Shown here: positions 53,409 to 62,106 of the stretch, one piece after another
How positions within the stretch are numbered: position 1 is the first letter of the stretch
How the letters are laid out: each line of letters opens with the position of its first letter
NCBI GenBank assembly: GCA_036524155.1
Contig: DATDCV010000500.1
Span: 1-63,929 of the forward strand
DNA: 63,929 nt
From: DATDCV01 sp036524155
Lineage (GTDB): Bacteria; Verrucomicrobiota; Verrucomicrobiia; Limisphaerales; UBA8199
Direction of reading: 5' to 3'
Translations under genes and position numbers: made by a program
The notes under the pieces: model-generated
The model's input: the letters and a program-made list of their open reading frames with translations, nothing else
Told to the model about the DNA's origin: nothing
The model's database searches: none

Positions 53409-54860
53409 ATGGTGATTCTAGCGGTCTCGTGTTGCGTGATGCTGACAAGCTGTTCCACCTCCAAGGCAAGTCGTGCCAAGGCAGACGCCGAGTTGCTTCG
53501 GCTTACCGGCTTTTGGCAGCCGTGCCAGATATACCTTCAGGCCTCGCCACATCAGCGGCTGTACGTGGAAGTGGACGCGGTTGAAGGATGCAGCCCTTCC
53601 GACGAGACCCTGGACAAACTACGCAATTTTCTTGCGACCCACTGCCAAAAGCCGGGCGGCATTGAGATCGTGCGCAGCGATGTCATCCCGCGCAAACGAG
53701 CACTGGGAATGTTGCCAAGCGCGCTGGCCCGGAAGCACGTCAACGGCCCGCCAGAGACCATCGCCGGAGGAGCGCCGGCGTTCCTGTACGTGCTCTATTA
53801 CGATGACATTCTGAGCGACCGGCCCGTCGTTGTCGAAACCGGCCATCCGGGAGCTCGGGCGGCAAAACACCTGCGTCTGACGAACCGGAATCCTCACGTC
53901 GACATGCTGCCGTATCCGGCGATGATTTACATGAACGCGCACTGGAGCCCCAAATCACTGCACGACGAAGCGCTGCTGCACGAGGCCGGACATGTTCTGG
54001 GCCTGGCGTTCAGGGCCGGCCACGCCTCCATGGGACATTGCCAAAGCCGCCCCTGCCTCATGACGGGGAGCGTGAGCCTCACCCGGTTCTTCCTTGGGCT
54101 GGATCCCGGCATCAAGGCGCCGCTGTGCGAGCGTTGCCTGGCGCAGTTGGCGGAAAGCCGGGCGCAGCCGCCGCCGTCCAACGTGCGATTCGTCGGACCG
54201 GTGTTGGTCCGTTCCGAAACCGGTTACCAGGTGCTAAGCCTGCCGCATCGGGCCAAAGTGATCGTGGGGGACTTGTCCGATCGGGATTGCGGGGATTTCG
54301 CGGCCGCTGTCGGCGCCGAAGCCGCGTCGCCGGGCGACAGCGAAGCCGAGTGGAGTGCGGGTGCGTCGGGGAAAGACGAACTGCTAAACGACCCGGGCAA
54401 GCTGAGTGACGTCCTCACGCGACTCAGCGCCGATCCCGACCGGCTGGTGCGGCGCGTTGGGCCGCGACTCTGGACAGCCTGCGCCGGCCAGTATACTGCT
54501 CGCGGCCAGTTCACAAACGCCGTCCAGGCGTGCCAAAAGGCGATTCTCGCGGACGCTGAGGATTATCAGGGCTATAACCTGCTCGGTTGGATAAAGGCCA
54601 CGTGCCCCGACGCGTCGATCCGCGATGGCCGGGAAGCGATCGCGGCCGCCACGAAAGCGTGTGAACTGACGCGGTGGAAAGAAGGGAACTGGATCGACAC
54701 TCTGGCCGCAGCCTGCGCGGAAGCCGGCGATTTCAAACGCGCGATTAAGTTCGAAGAACGAGCGTTGCGCACCGGCCAGCCCGCCGAGTCGGACCAGAAA
54801 GGCATGCGCGAGCGACTCGCGCTCTACCACCAGGCCCGGCCCTTCCGGGAGAAGCACTGA
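53409..54860 (+). CDS. Lipoprotein with archaemetzincin-like zinc protease motif and TPR region
   Basis: The product is about 483 residues from the ATG at 53409, with lipobox VMLTSC. The zinc motif H191-E-A-G-H195-VLG198 is followed, after an 11-residue gap, by H210-C211-QSRP-C216-L-M218 and C240-ER-C243. This is the archaemetzincin layout HExxHxxGxxHCx4CxM...CxxC with two spacers lengthened. The C-terminal 150 residues are TPR-like (AVQACQKAILADAEDYQGYN). The stop overlaps the next gene (TGATG). The family assignment is an inference from the spacing; a membrane-attached protease acting on extracytoplasmic proteins is likely. Confidence 0.7.
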   Translation: MVILAVSCCVMLTSCSTSKASRAKADAELLRLTGFWQPCQIYLQASPHQRLYVEVDAVEGCSPSDETLDKLRNFLATHCQKPGGIEIVRSDVIPRKRALGMLPSALARKHVNGPPETIAGGAPAFLYVLYYDDILSDRPVVVETGHPGARAAKHLRLTNRNPHVDMLPYPAMIYMNAHWSPKSLHDEALLHEAGHVLGLAFRAGHASMGHCQSRPCLMTGSVSLTRFFLGLDPGIKAPLCERCLAQLAESRAQPPPSNVRFVGPVLVRSETGYQVLSLPHRAKVIVGDLSDRDCGDFAAAVGAEAASPGDSEAEWSAGASGKDELLNDPGKLSDVLTRLSADPDRLVRRVGPRLWTACAGQYTARGQFTNAVQACQKAILADAEDYQGYNLLGWIKATCPDASIRDGREAIAAATKACELTRWKEGNWIDTLAAACAEAGDFKRAIKFEERALRTGQPAESDQKGMRERLALYHQARPFREKH

Positions 54861-56944
54861 TGGCTGAGGCGGTACGCACATTCTCCTTCTGCGATGGGCT
54901 TTTCAATCTGGTCGTGATGTCGCCTATGCATGCTGCTGCTTCCCATTTCAGGGTTAATCTTCTGGCTCTGATTGGTTCCGGAGTTCTCATCAGTGGGGAA
55001 CCCACCGAAGCCGGCACCACGCTTGTCGGTTTGTGGCGGTTTAACGAAGGTGCAGGAACAAACGTAATGGATTCATCTGGGTTCAACAATGACGGGGGTT
55101 TGGCAAGCGATGGCAATAATTTCCCAACCTGGACCACCGGGCAACCCGGGTTCGGCGGCGCGCTCCGCTTCGCCAGCGACCCCTGGGCCCATGCCTTCGT
55201 TGATATCCCGGGCAGCAGCTCCCTCAGAATTGGGGTAACGGTCACCAACTCGTGGTCCATCACGGCCTGGGCATACGAAGATTCGTACGGCACTTCCGAT
55301 TTTGTTTCTGTGTTCGGACACATCCTGGCAATCGATGATGAATGGGCCTTCGCTTTTTACTCCGGTTATTCTGGGTATGCGCGAATGTCCTGCGATGATC
55401 TGGTTCGCCACGGCTTCGAGGTGCCCTGGGTGGTGGGAGCGCTGTTGGACAGGTGGGTCCATTGGGCTTTGGTTTACGATGGCGCGCACTTCACTCTTTA
55501 TCGGAACGGGAACCAGGGTCCCTACGGCGCCGTGGAAACCAGGCCGCTCGTCGGGGCCCTCGGATTTGAAGGCTACACCGGCGGGGTCCGGATTGGCGCC
55601 GCACTCCAGTACCAGTCCGAGAGCACGTGGAACGGCATGCTGGACGACATCGCTGTGTTCCGCGGCGCGCTGACACTGACAGAGATCCGAACCATCATGC
55701 AGGGAGACTTTTCGCCTTACCTCGGCGGCCCACCGCATATTGTCAGGCAACCCGAGAGTCAGACCGCGCAGCCCGGGAACGACGTGGATTTGAGTATCGT
55801 CTGCCAGGGGTTGGCACCGATTAGCTACACGTGGTACCACAATCGCACGAACCTGTTGTTGCAGACGTCCGGCCCATCATTGGCGTTGCACAATGTCCAG
55901 CCGGCCCAGGCAGGCGAGTACTCTGTTACCGCCACGAACGCGCTCGGCGTTGCCTTCAGCGAGAACGCGGTCTTGATTGTGAACACTAACAAGGCCCGAA
56001 TGGTCGGGCTGTGGCGTTTCGACGAAGGCACCGGGACCAACGCCGCCGATGCGTCCGGTTTTAATAATCACGGAACGCTGAGAGGCGAATATGGAAACCT
56101 CCCCGCCTGGGTCGCCAGCCACCCCGGATTCGGGAACGCACTCCGTTTCACCAATGACGGCGTGCGTCGTGCATACGTGGAGATCCCTGGCGGCAGTTCC
56201 CTCAAAATCGGGCAGAGCGAGACCAACGCCTGGTCGATTGCGGTTTGGGCGTATGAAGATTCGGGAGGGTTTGGCGATTTTCAGTCCCTGCATGGCCGGC
56301 TCTTCGTTCTGGATAACGGCCGGGCGCTTCAATTCGAATCCGGCGTTGGAGGTGATGCGCAGATGTTAACCGGGAGCCGGTCAAATGCAGCGTGGCAGAT
56401 CGGGTGGGGGTCAGGCTCACCGGCAGCCCCCTTATTGGACCAGTGGGTGCATTGGACGTTGGTTTACAGTGGCGCCAGTTTAACTGTCTACCGAAATGGC
56501 AATCAGGGCGTGTACGGCGGCAAAGCAACATACCTGGTCCGTGCGGCACTCGGCTACGCCGGCTACGCCGGTTCCATTCGGATCGGTTCCGAACTGCTTG
56601 AGCCGATGAATTACGGCCCGAATGCCAAAGTCAACTGGAACGGCGTGCTGGACGACATTGCGGTCTTTAACACCGCGCTCACCGAAACCGAAGTCCGATC
56701 GGTGATGTCCGGCAATTTTGACGACTTCGTCGCGCGAGCGCCGCTCTCCGCCGTTCTCGGCGAGGGAAATGTCATCGTTAGCTGGACGGCGCTGTTGCCG
56801 GGTGCACGGCTTCAGTCCACTCCGTCGCTTTCAAATCCCCAATGGACCGATGTCCCGGAACCGGCTGCGCAGCGCGGCGCGGTGTTTACCGTAACTTTGC
56901 TGCCCGCCGGCGGAGCAAGGTTTTTTCGCCTGGGCAGTCCCTGA
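54860..56944 (+). CDS. Secreted protein with two LamG jelly-roll domains and an Ig-like domain
   Basis: The 694-residue product starts with an ATG overlapping the protease stop. A signal-like segment (VNLLALIGSGVLISGEP) is followed by a first LamG domain (residues about 55-290: GLWRFNEGAGTNVMDSSGFN to VHWALVYDGAHFTLYRNGNQ), an Ig-like domain (about 295-372: PGNDVDLSIVCQGLAPISYT) and a second, closely similar LamG domain (about 375-640: GLWRFDEGTGTNAADASGFN). LamG modules bind glycans or proteins. The shared start/stop with the protease suggests they act together. Confidence 0.87.
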   Translation: MAEAVRTFSFCDGLFNLVVMSPMHAAASHFRVNLLALIGSGVLISGEPTEAGTTLVGLWRFNEGAGTNVMDSSGFNNDGGLASDGNNFPTWTTGQPGFGGALRFASDPWAHAFVDIPGSSSLRIGVTVTNSWSITAWAYEDSYGTSDFVSVFGHILAIDDEWAFAFYSGYSGYARMSCDDLVRHGFEVPWVVGALLDRWVHWALVYDGAHFTLYRNGNQGPYGAVETRPLVGALGFEGYTGGVRIGAALQYQSESTWNGMLDDIAVFRGALTLTEIRTIMQGDFSPYLGGPPHIVRQPESQTAQPGNDVDLSIVCQGLAPISYTWYHNRTNLLLQTSGPSLALHNVQPAQAGEYSVTATNALGVAFSENAVLIVNTNKARMVGLWRFDEGTGTNAADASGFNNHGTLRGEYGNLPAWVASHPGFGNALRFTNDGVRRAYVEIPGGSSLKIGQSETNAWSIAVWAYEDSGGFGDFQSLHGRLFVLDNGRALQFESGVGGDAQMLTGSRSNAAWQIGWGSGSPAAPLLDQWVHWTLVYSGASLTVYRNGNQGVYGGKATYLVRAALGYAGYAGSIRIGSELLEPMNYGPNAKVNWNGVLDDIAVFNTALTETEVRSVMSGNFDDFVARAPLSAVLGEGNVIVSWTALLPGARLQSTPSLSNPQWTDVPEPAAQRGAVFTVTLLPAGGARFFRLGSP

Positions 56945-56964
56945 TCTGAGGAGGTGAGACTCTT

Positions 56965-57201
56965 CCCGAATTGTACCCCTCAGAAGGTGTGAAAAAATTG
57001 GCGGAGCGCGAGTAAACGTTCAACACCCACGTTGAGGGCCAACCATTTGCGATTGCCAGTTTCGGCCGTGTTCAATTTTTTCACAGCTTCTCAGTCTTGG
57101 GTCGGAGCGCCGAGTTGTACTCGGCTTACAGGAGGCCGTCCGCTCGCCAAGCCGATTAGAAATCGGCGCTCCGACCCAAGACTGAAGCGATACCTCGAAT
57201 T
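56965..57201. mobile_element. Composite 221-bp mobile element (copy G) with hairpin at one end
   Basis: The element is 56973-57193. The left tip gtacccctcag leads into aaggtgtgaaaaaattg; about 70 bases later comes the complementary caattttttcacagcttctcag (57073-57094), then the hairpin, ending gcgatac. The flanks cccgaatt (56965-56972) and ctcgaatt (57194-57201) are a 7/8 target duplication. It thus carries the subterminal motif of the insertion sequence relic and the hairpin of the small copies. Confidence 0.85.
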
Positions 57202-57277
57202 GCCGCGTCAGACTTGCGCGGAAGAAGGGCGAGGCGTAAATTAAAGTTCAGTTAACCGCAGCTTAGGAGACTTCGCC

Positions 57278-60200
57278 ATGAACGCCGTGAACAAAAAGGC
57301 GAGGTGGCCCTTGGCAGTGTCTGTCGTCTGCCTTGCCTCGACCGCTCTCGCTCAATCCACAAATCCCGCCATCACCAGTGTCCGCACCGAAGGCACCAAC
57401 CTGGTCGTAACGGCCAGCGTGCCTGCCGGAGTGCAGCGGCTCACGCTCGAAACCAGCGACCGGGCAGGCCGGCGAAGCTGGGCGCCCCGGGCCGTGATGC
57501 GCGGGGATGCGCAACCGGGCGTGGTCACCTTCCGCCTGCCGATGTCCCGCCCGATGGAACTCATCCGCATCCGGGCCGACGCCACCGAGCCGTTGCCGGC
57601 GGCGTTCTTCCAGGGCACCAACGCCTTTTCCTCGCCGACCGACGCCGGTTCGCGCCAGGTCGTAGACGCGGGAGCTGGCCCCACCGCCGGCGGAGCCTGG
57701 AGCGGCGGGCCCACTCGCGAGGTGGTCGAGTCCGACATCTGGCAGCTTCGAGGGAACACGCTCTACTTCTTCAACCAGTATCGCGGGTTGCAGATCATTG
57801 ATATCTCCAACCCCGATGGCGCGTTCACGCGCGGCAACTTGGAACTGCCCGCGGCCGGCGACCAGATGTACCTGCTCGGCACCAACCATGTCGTCCTGCT
57901 GGCCCGCGACGGGTGCAGTTACGACCAGAGCCAGGTGCTGGTGGTGGAGGACACTAACGGGCCGCCGCAAGTCATCGCGCGGCTGCCGGTTTCGGGCACC
58001 ATCACCGAGAGCCGGCTGGTCGGCACCGCGTTGTACGTCGCGTCGCAAACCTCTCGCCCGGTCTCCGGCACCACCAATGCGGTATGGGAATGGGGCACAC
58101 TGGTCTCGGCATTCGACCTCGCCAATGCCGCCAAACCGATTGCCCGTAACACGCTCTGGTTCTCCGGTTACGGCAACGTCGTCTCCGCGACCGATACCTA
58201 TCTCTTTGTCATCACGCAGGCGCCCAATTCCTGGTGGCAGTCGATCGTGAACCTGGTTGACATCACCGACCCGGGCGGTGCGACCTCCGCCTACGGCACT
58301 ATCGCTACCCGCGGGCAGGTCCTGGACAAATTCAAGCTCGATTACACCGACGACATTTTCGCCGTCATCTCCGAAGACCGCACGCCGACCAACGGCGTCC
58401 AGCTCGTTACCCGGCTCGAGACGTTCCATCTGCCGGACCCGCGAGCGGTCGACCCGCAGGGGATCGTGAAACTGGGCGAGCTGGAGCTAGGCCATGGCGA
58501 GCGGCTGCACGCCACCCGCTTTGACGGCAGCCGGGTTTACGTGGTGACCTTTTTCCAGATCGATCCTCTCTGGGTGGTGGATTTCAGCACCCCCAAGGCC
58601 CCGCGGATCGCCGGCAGCGTTCAAGTGCCCGGTTGGTCCACCTTCATCCAGCCATTGGGCAATCGCCTGGTCACGCTCGGCATCGAAACCAATCACGTGT
58701 CCGTCTCGCTCTATGATGTTTCGGACCCGGCGGCTCCGACGCGGCTGAGCCAGGTCAGACTCGGCGCGAATTATTCGTGGAGCCAGGCCAATTACGACGA
58801 AAAAGCGTTCACCGTGCTGCCCGACGCGGGCCTGGTGCTGGTACCGTTCTCGGGCGACACCACCAACGGTTATACCTCGGCGCTGCAACTGATCGACTAC
58901 AGCCCGGCGGCGCTGGTGGCCCGCGGTCAGGTCCGGAGCGACTCCGGCCTGTCTTACCGCCGCGCGACTGTGGCGAAGAACAGGATTCTTTCCCTCAGCG
59001 ACTGGGAACTGGTGAGCGTAGATGCCACCGACCGCGACAACCCGCTGGTCAGCGGCCGGCTGGACCTCGCCGAGTCCGTGGACCGCCTCATCCTCGCAGG
59101 TGACTACTTAATCCAGCTCAGCACCGGCAACTGGTGGAACTCCGCCGCACCCGTGGTCAGCGTCGTCGCCGCCAGCGCGCCAAACACGGTCCTCACCCGG
59201 TTGCTGCTGCCGCCGCTGCCTTTGCTCGGTGCGACGAAACACGGCGATTGGCTCTACCTGGCGCAAGGCACGCCCGGCTCCAGCGGATCGGGTTCAACCG
59301 AGGATTCCAAGTTCGTGCTGACCGTCGCCACCGTGACCAACTTGCCGGCGCTCACGGTGATCGATCAAACGTTCACCAACACCGGGCCGCTGGGCTGGAG
59401 CCGGGACTGGCAGGCGCTCTGGCCGCAACCCAACGTGCTGGTCTGGGCAGGGGGACAGGATTTCTGGTGGTGGTGCGACATGTGCCCTGTCCTCGGAGGC
59501 GGACCCGTCGGCGGCATTAGCTGGTTCTGGCCTTACTGGCGCGGCAGCGGCGGCAATGGCCATTTGCTCGCCTTCGATGCCGCCAACCCCAACGCGCCGC
59601 GACTGGCGTCGCAAGCCGACTTGACCGCCACCAACCGGTGGAGCTTCAGCCGCGGCTTCGCCGCCAACGGCTTGGTTTATCTCAGCCACCAGACTTCGGA
59701 ATATGTCCCTGACCCCTACCCGACCAACAGCGGCCGGTGGATTTATCGATCGTTCCTTGATGTCGTGGACTTTGCCGACCCCGGCGACCCGCTCGTGCGC
59801 GACCCCGTCAACATTCCAAATCCGCTCGTAGGCGTCGCGGATTCCGGCGCGCTGCTCTTCACCCTCGGATCACACTGGGAAACGGACCCGAACACAATGT
59901 GGCGCGATTACCTGGACGCAAGCGCGTACGATAATGTCAATGTCTATCTCCAGGATTCACTCGCCCTGCCGACCGTCTGGCCGCACCCGTCAACCGTAGT
60001 CGGCGCCAACGTCCTGTTGGGCGTCCCGGGCGACAACAATCCCACCAACACGGTGTCTTCGACGCTCGACACGTGGGCGCTCTCAACGGAACGCAAATTC
60101 ATCCGTCTCGGCTCGCTGAAAGTTGCCTCGCCCCTCAGCGACCTGACATCCTTCCCGGGCCTCGTTGCCGGGCCTGCCTCGGATGGGAGCGTGAATCTGT

Positions 60201-60361
60201 TCGACGCGACCGACCCCGCGGCGTTGCGTCTGGTTGGCGCTGGCAGGCTGCCACTCTGCTGGTGGTGGCCTGACTTCCATCATTCCGACGGCAGTCTATC
60301 CGCGGGCCTCTGGCTCCCGCTCAGCGCATACGGCGTGGCCCACATCCCGGTTCAAAGGTAA
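57278..60361 (+). CDS. Large secreted beta-propeller-domain protein
   Basis: The 1027-residue product has a signal peptide (LAVSVVCLASTALAQS). It carries many blade-like repeats of the beta-propeller-domain type (LQIIDISNPDGAFTRGNLEL, LYVASQTSRPVSGTTNAVWE, LVSVDATDRDNPLVSGRLDL) spread from residue about 140 to 700. A ribosome site aggag at 57265-57269 lies 8 bases before the ATG. The C-terminal part contains Trp-rich stretches (DFWWWCDMCPVLGG, ISWFWPYWRGSG). No catalytic motif is seen; an adhesive or scaffolding role is likely. It follows the composite mobile element by about 77 bases. Confidence 0.82.
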   Translation: MNAVNKKARWPLAVSVVCLASTALAQSTNPAITSVRTEGTNLVVTASVPAGVQRLTLETSDRAGRRSWAPRAVMRGDAQPGVVTFRLPMSRPMELIRIRADATEPLPAAFFQGTNAFSSPTDAGSRQVVDAGAGPTAGGAWSGGPTREVVESDIWQLRGNTLYFFNQYRGLQIIDISNPDGAFTRGNLELPAAGDQMYLLGTNHVVLLARDGCSYDQSQVLVVEDTNGPPQVIARLPVSGTITESRLVGTALYVASQTSRPVSGTTNAVWEWGTLVSAFDLANAAKPIARNTLWFSGYGNVVSATDTYLFVITQAPNSWWQSIVNLVDITDPGGATSAYGTIATRGQVLDKFKLDYTDDIFAVISEDRTPTNGVQLVTRLETFHLPDPRAVDPQGIVKLGELELGHGERLHATRFDGSRVYVVTFFQIDPLWVVDFSTPKAPRIAGSVQVPGWSTFIQPLGNRLVTLGIETNHVSVSLYDVSDPAAPTRLSQVRLGANYSWSQANYDEKAFTVLPDAGLVLVPFSGDTTNGYTSALQLIDYSPAALVARGQVRSDSGLSYRRATVAKNRILSLSDWELVSVDATDRDNPLVSGRLDLAESVDRLILAGDYLIQLSTGNWWNSAAPVVSVVAASAPNTVLTRLLLPPLPLLGATKHGDWLYLAQGTPGSSGSGSTEDSKFVLTVATVTNLPALTVIDQTFTNTGPLGWSRDWQALWPQPNVLVWAGGQDFWWWCDMCPVLGGGPVGGISWFWPYWRGSGGNGHLLAFDAANPNAPRLASQADLTATNRWSFSRGFAANGLVYLSHQTSEYVPDPYPTNSGRWIYRSFLDVVDFADPGDPLVRDPVNIPNPLVGVADSGALLFTLGSHWETDPNTMWRDYLDASAYDNVNVYLQDSLALPTVWPHPSTVVGANVLLGVPGDNNPTNTVSSTLDTWALSTERKFIRLGSLKVASPLSDLTSFPGLVAGPASDGSVNLFDATDPAALRLVGAGRLPLCWWWPDFHHSDGSLSAGLWLPLSAYGVAHIPVQR

Positions 60362-60651
60362 ACGGACACTCAGGGACGGTCCTTTGAAGACCAAAAGGGC
60401 CTCCTCTCCCCGACCCTCTCCTCCAGAGGAGGAGAGGGAGAAAGCAGCTGGGGCTCTGTACGAAACGGCGGCCATGCTTGGTCCCCCTCTCCGCCTCCTT
60501 GTCCGCCATTGGCTTGGCGAAGGCGGATGGGGGAAAGGGGACAGGGGAGAGGTGGCACTTGGTTTGTGGAAGGTGCCCAGTCCCGTTGCGCGCGCGAAAG
60601 CCAAAGACGGCTGTTCGTGAAACGTAAAGCAACGCCCTATCCAACCTCGTG
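60362..60651. other. Intergenic region with a long family 3 repeat
   Basis: No gene is supported. The family 3 repeat occupies 60398-60556 and the rest contains short GC-rich sequence. The region separates two convergent genes. Confidence 0.6.
60398..60556 (+). repeat. GA/CT-rich interspersed repeat, family 3, long form, copy 4
   Basis: Core ctctcctccagaggaggaga is followed by agggagaaagcagctggggc, the spacer acgaaacggcggccatgctt, gtccccctctccgcctcctt, a short insertion (ccgccattggc...gcggatg), and ggggacaggggagaggtggc. It aligns along its length with the copy inside the GH2 gene at 37739-37885. Confidence 0.75.
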
Positions 60652-62106
60652 TCACGGGCCCTCCAGCCCGACGCGATTCCTCAGTGTGAGCAGCCGTGGA
60701 TCGCCGGGTTTGAGGGCCTCGGCCTGATCTATCACGGCCTGGGCCGCGGCGCGTTCACCCAACCGCAGATGCAAATCCGCCAGCAGCACATAAGCCTCGA
60801 AGTGCTCAGGGTTATGGCGCAACGATTCCCGGAAAGCAGCAATTGCCTCGCGCACTTGGCCGGACCTCCCCAACGCAAAACCACGGTTGTAATAGGCTGG
60901 CCCGTAGTCGGGCTTGAGCTCGGTCGCTCGGTCGAAAACTGGCGCAGCGTCGGCAAAACGTTCCTGCGCGAGCAGCACCAGGCCCAACTGGAACAGTCCC
61001 TGGGCCGACCGCGGGTTGAGCTGCAGGTGTTTGCGCAGAGCCTTTTCAGCCGGACCCAGTTCCTTCTTCAACAAATGCAGTCGCCCGACCAATAACCAGG
61101 TCTCGGCGTAGTCGGGATGCTCGCGGTTGAGCCGGTCCACCAGGTTGCCGGCTTCTGCCAGGTGGCCTCCCGCCAGCAACAGGTGCGCCTGCTCGCTCAA
61201 GACCCGCGGATCTCCGCGGAGCATGTTCGCCTCGGCTTCATAGGGATCGCCAAAGCCTTCGTCCTCCGGCAACGCCACGGAACGCTGCGCGGCCTGTTGG
61301 GCGCCGGTCGAATCGCCCTTCTGACGACAAACCGTTGCCAGGAGAATCCAGGCGCTGCGAGCGGTCCGCAGATCGTCGGTGCAGCTTCGCGCCAGCTCGG
61401 CGGCCTGATCAAGCTCCCCCCTGGCGTGAGCTGATCGCGCCGCAAGCAACCGTGCGGGCGCGAAGTCCGGCCGTTCCGCCAACAGCGCCTTAATCTCGTC
61501 CCCGGCTTCGTCCCAACGGCCGCGTTCAGCCAGCAACCGCGCCAGGCGGAACCGGGGCGCTTCCGGTGAGTTGCCGCAAAGCCGGACAGTCTGCTGGAGG
61601 AAAGGGATGGCCTCGTCCGGCGTGGCGATGATGAGCGCCAGCGCGTGGTAATAAGGCCAGCGCGGGTTCGCCGGCTCCAGGCGCGCCGCCCGCGAAAGGC
61701 ACTGGCAAGCCGCGGGACGAAAATCGTAGGCCCACAGCAGCGCCCCCAGCCAGCCCCAGGCTTCGGCGGAGCGGGGATGACGGCGAACCTCGTCCATTCG
61801 TTGCTGCAGGCTCGTCGCTACCTTCGGGTCGATGCTGCCCATGTTGATTTGCGGCAGCGGGACGGCTCGCGCATGCCACCACCACGCCGCGCTCAACACG
61901 ACAAACACCAGCACTGCCATCCACAGCAGCCGCACGACACGGGGTCGATGTAAGGCATCCGCAATGAAGCCGATTGGAAATCGGCGCTCCGTCCACGGCG
62001 GCCGCGCGACGCGGGGTCGATGTGAGGTGGCGGAGGCTTTTGCGTCCGCGCCATCGTGCGCCCCGACCGGCCGCCTCTCCTGCCCTTTGGATTTCTTGCG
62101 GCTCAC
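60652..62106 (-). CDS. Membrane-anchored TPR-repeat protein
   Basis: The product is about 484 residues from a GTG at 62106, whose GTGA overlaps the stop of the ASPIC gene. A short cytoplasmic, Arg/Lys-rich N-terminus is followed by one membrane segment (LLWMAVLVFVVLSAAWWWHA) and then about ten tetratricopeptide repeats (EAWGWLGALLWAYDFRPAAC to KALRKHLQLNPRSAQGLFQL). TPR proteins next to ASPIC/UnbV proteins are common in Verrucomicrobia and Acidobacteria. The N-terminal part contains a 72-base direct duplication derived from an interspersed repeat (61931-62026). Confidence 0.85.
   Translation of the reverse strand: MSRKKSKGQERRPVGAHDGADAKASATSHRPRVARPPWTERRFPIGFIADALHRPRVVRLLWMAVLVFVVLSAAWWWHARAVPLPQINMGSIDPKVATSLQQRMDEVRRHPRSAEAWGWLGALLWAYDFRPAACQCLSRAARLEPANPRWPYYHALALIIATPDEAIPFLQQTVRLCGNSPEAPRFRLARLLAERGRWDEAGDEIKALLAERPDFAPARLLAARSAHARGELDQAAELARSCTDDLRTARSAWILLATVCRQKGDSTGAQQAAQRSVALPEDEGFGDPYEAEANMLRGDPRVLSEQAHLLLAGGHLAEAGNLVDRLNREHPDYAETWLLVGRLHLLKKELGPAEKALRKHLQLNPRSAQGLFQLGLVLLAQERFADAAPVFDRATELKPDYGPAYYNRGFALGRSGQVREAIAAFRESLRHNPEHFEAYVLLADLHLRLGERAAAQAVIDQAEALKPGDPRLLTLRNRVGLEGP
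61931..62026. repeat. 72-bp direct duplication with an embedded hairpin-element fragment
   Basis: cgcacgacacggggtcgatg at 61931 is repeated as cgcgcgacgcggggtcgatg at 62003, 72 bases apart. The intervening sequence contains the arm aagccgattggaaatcggcg (61967-61986), also found in the miniature elements. In protein this is a tandem HRPRVARPPW / HRPRVVRLLW in the cytoplasmic N-terminus of the TPR protein. Confidence 0.75.

Noticed and set aside
10415..57201. Repeated hairpins taken as a CRISPR array
   Set aside because: Copies are kilobases apart with no regular spacers and no cas genes.
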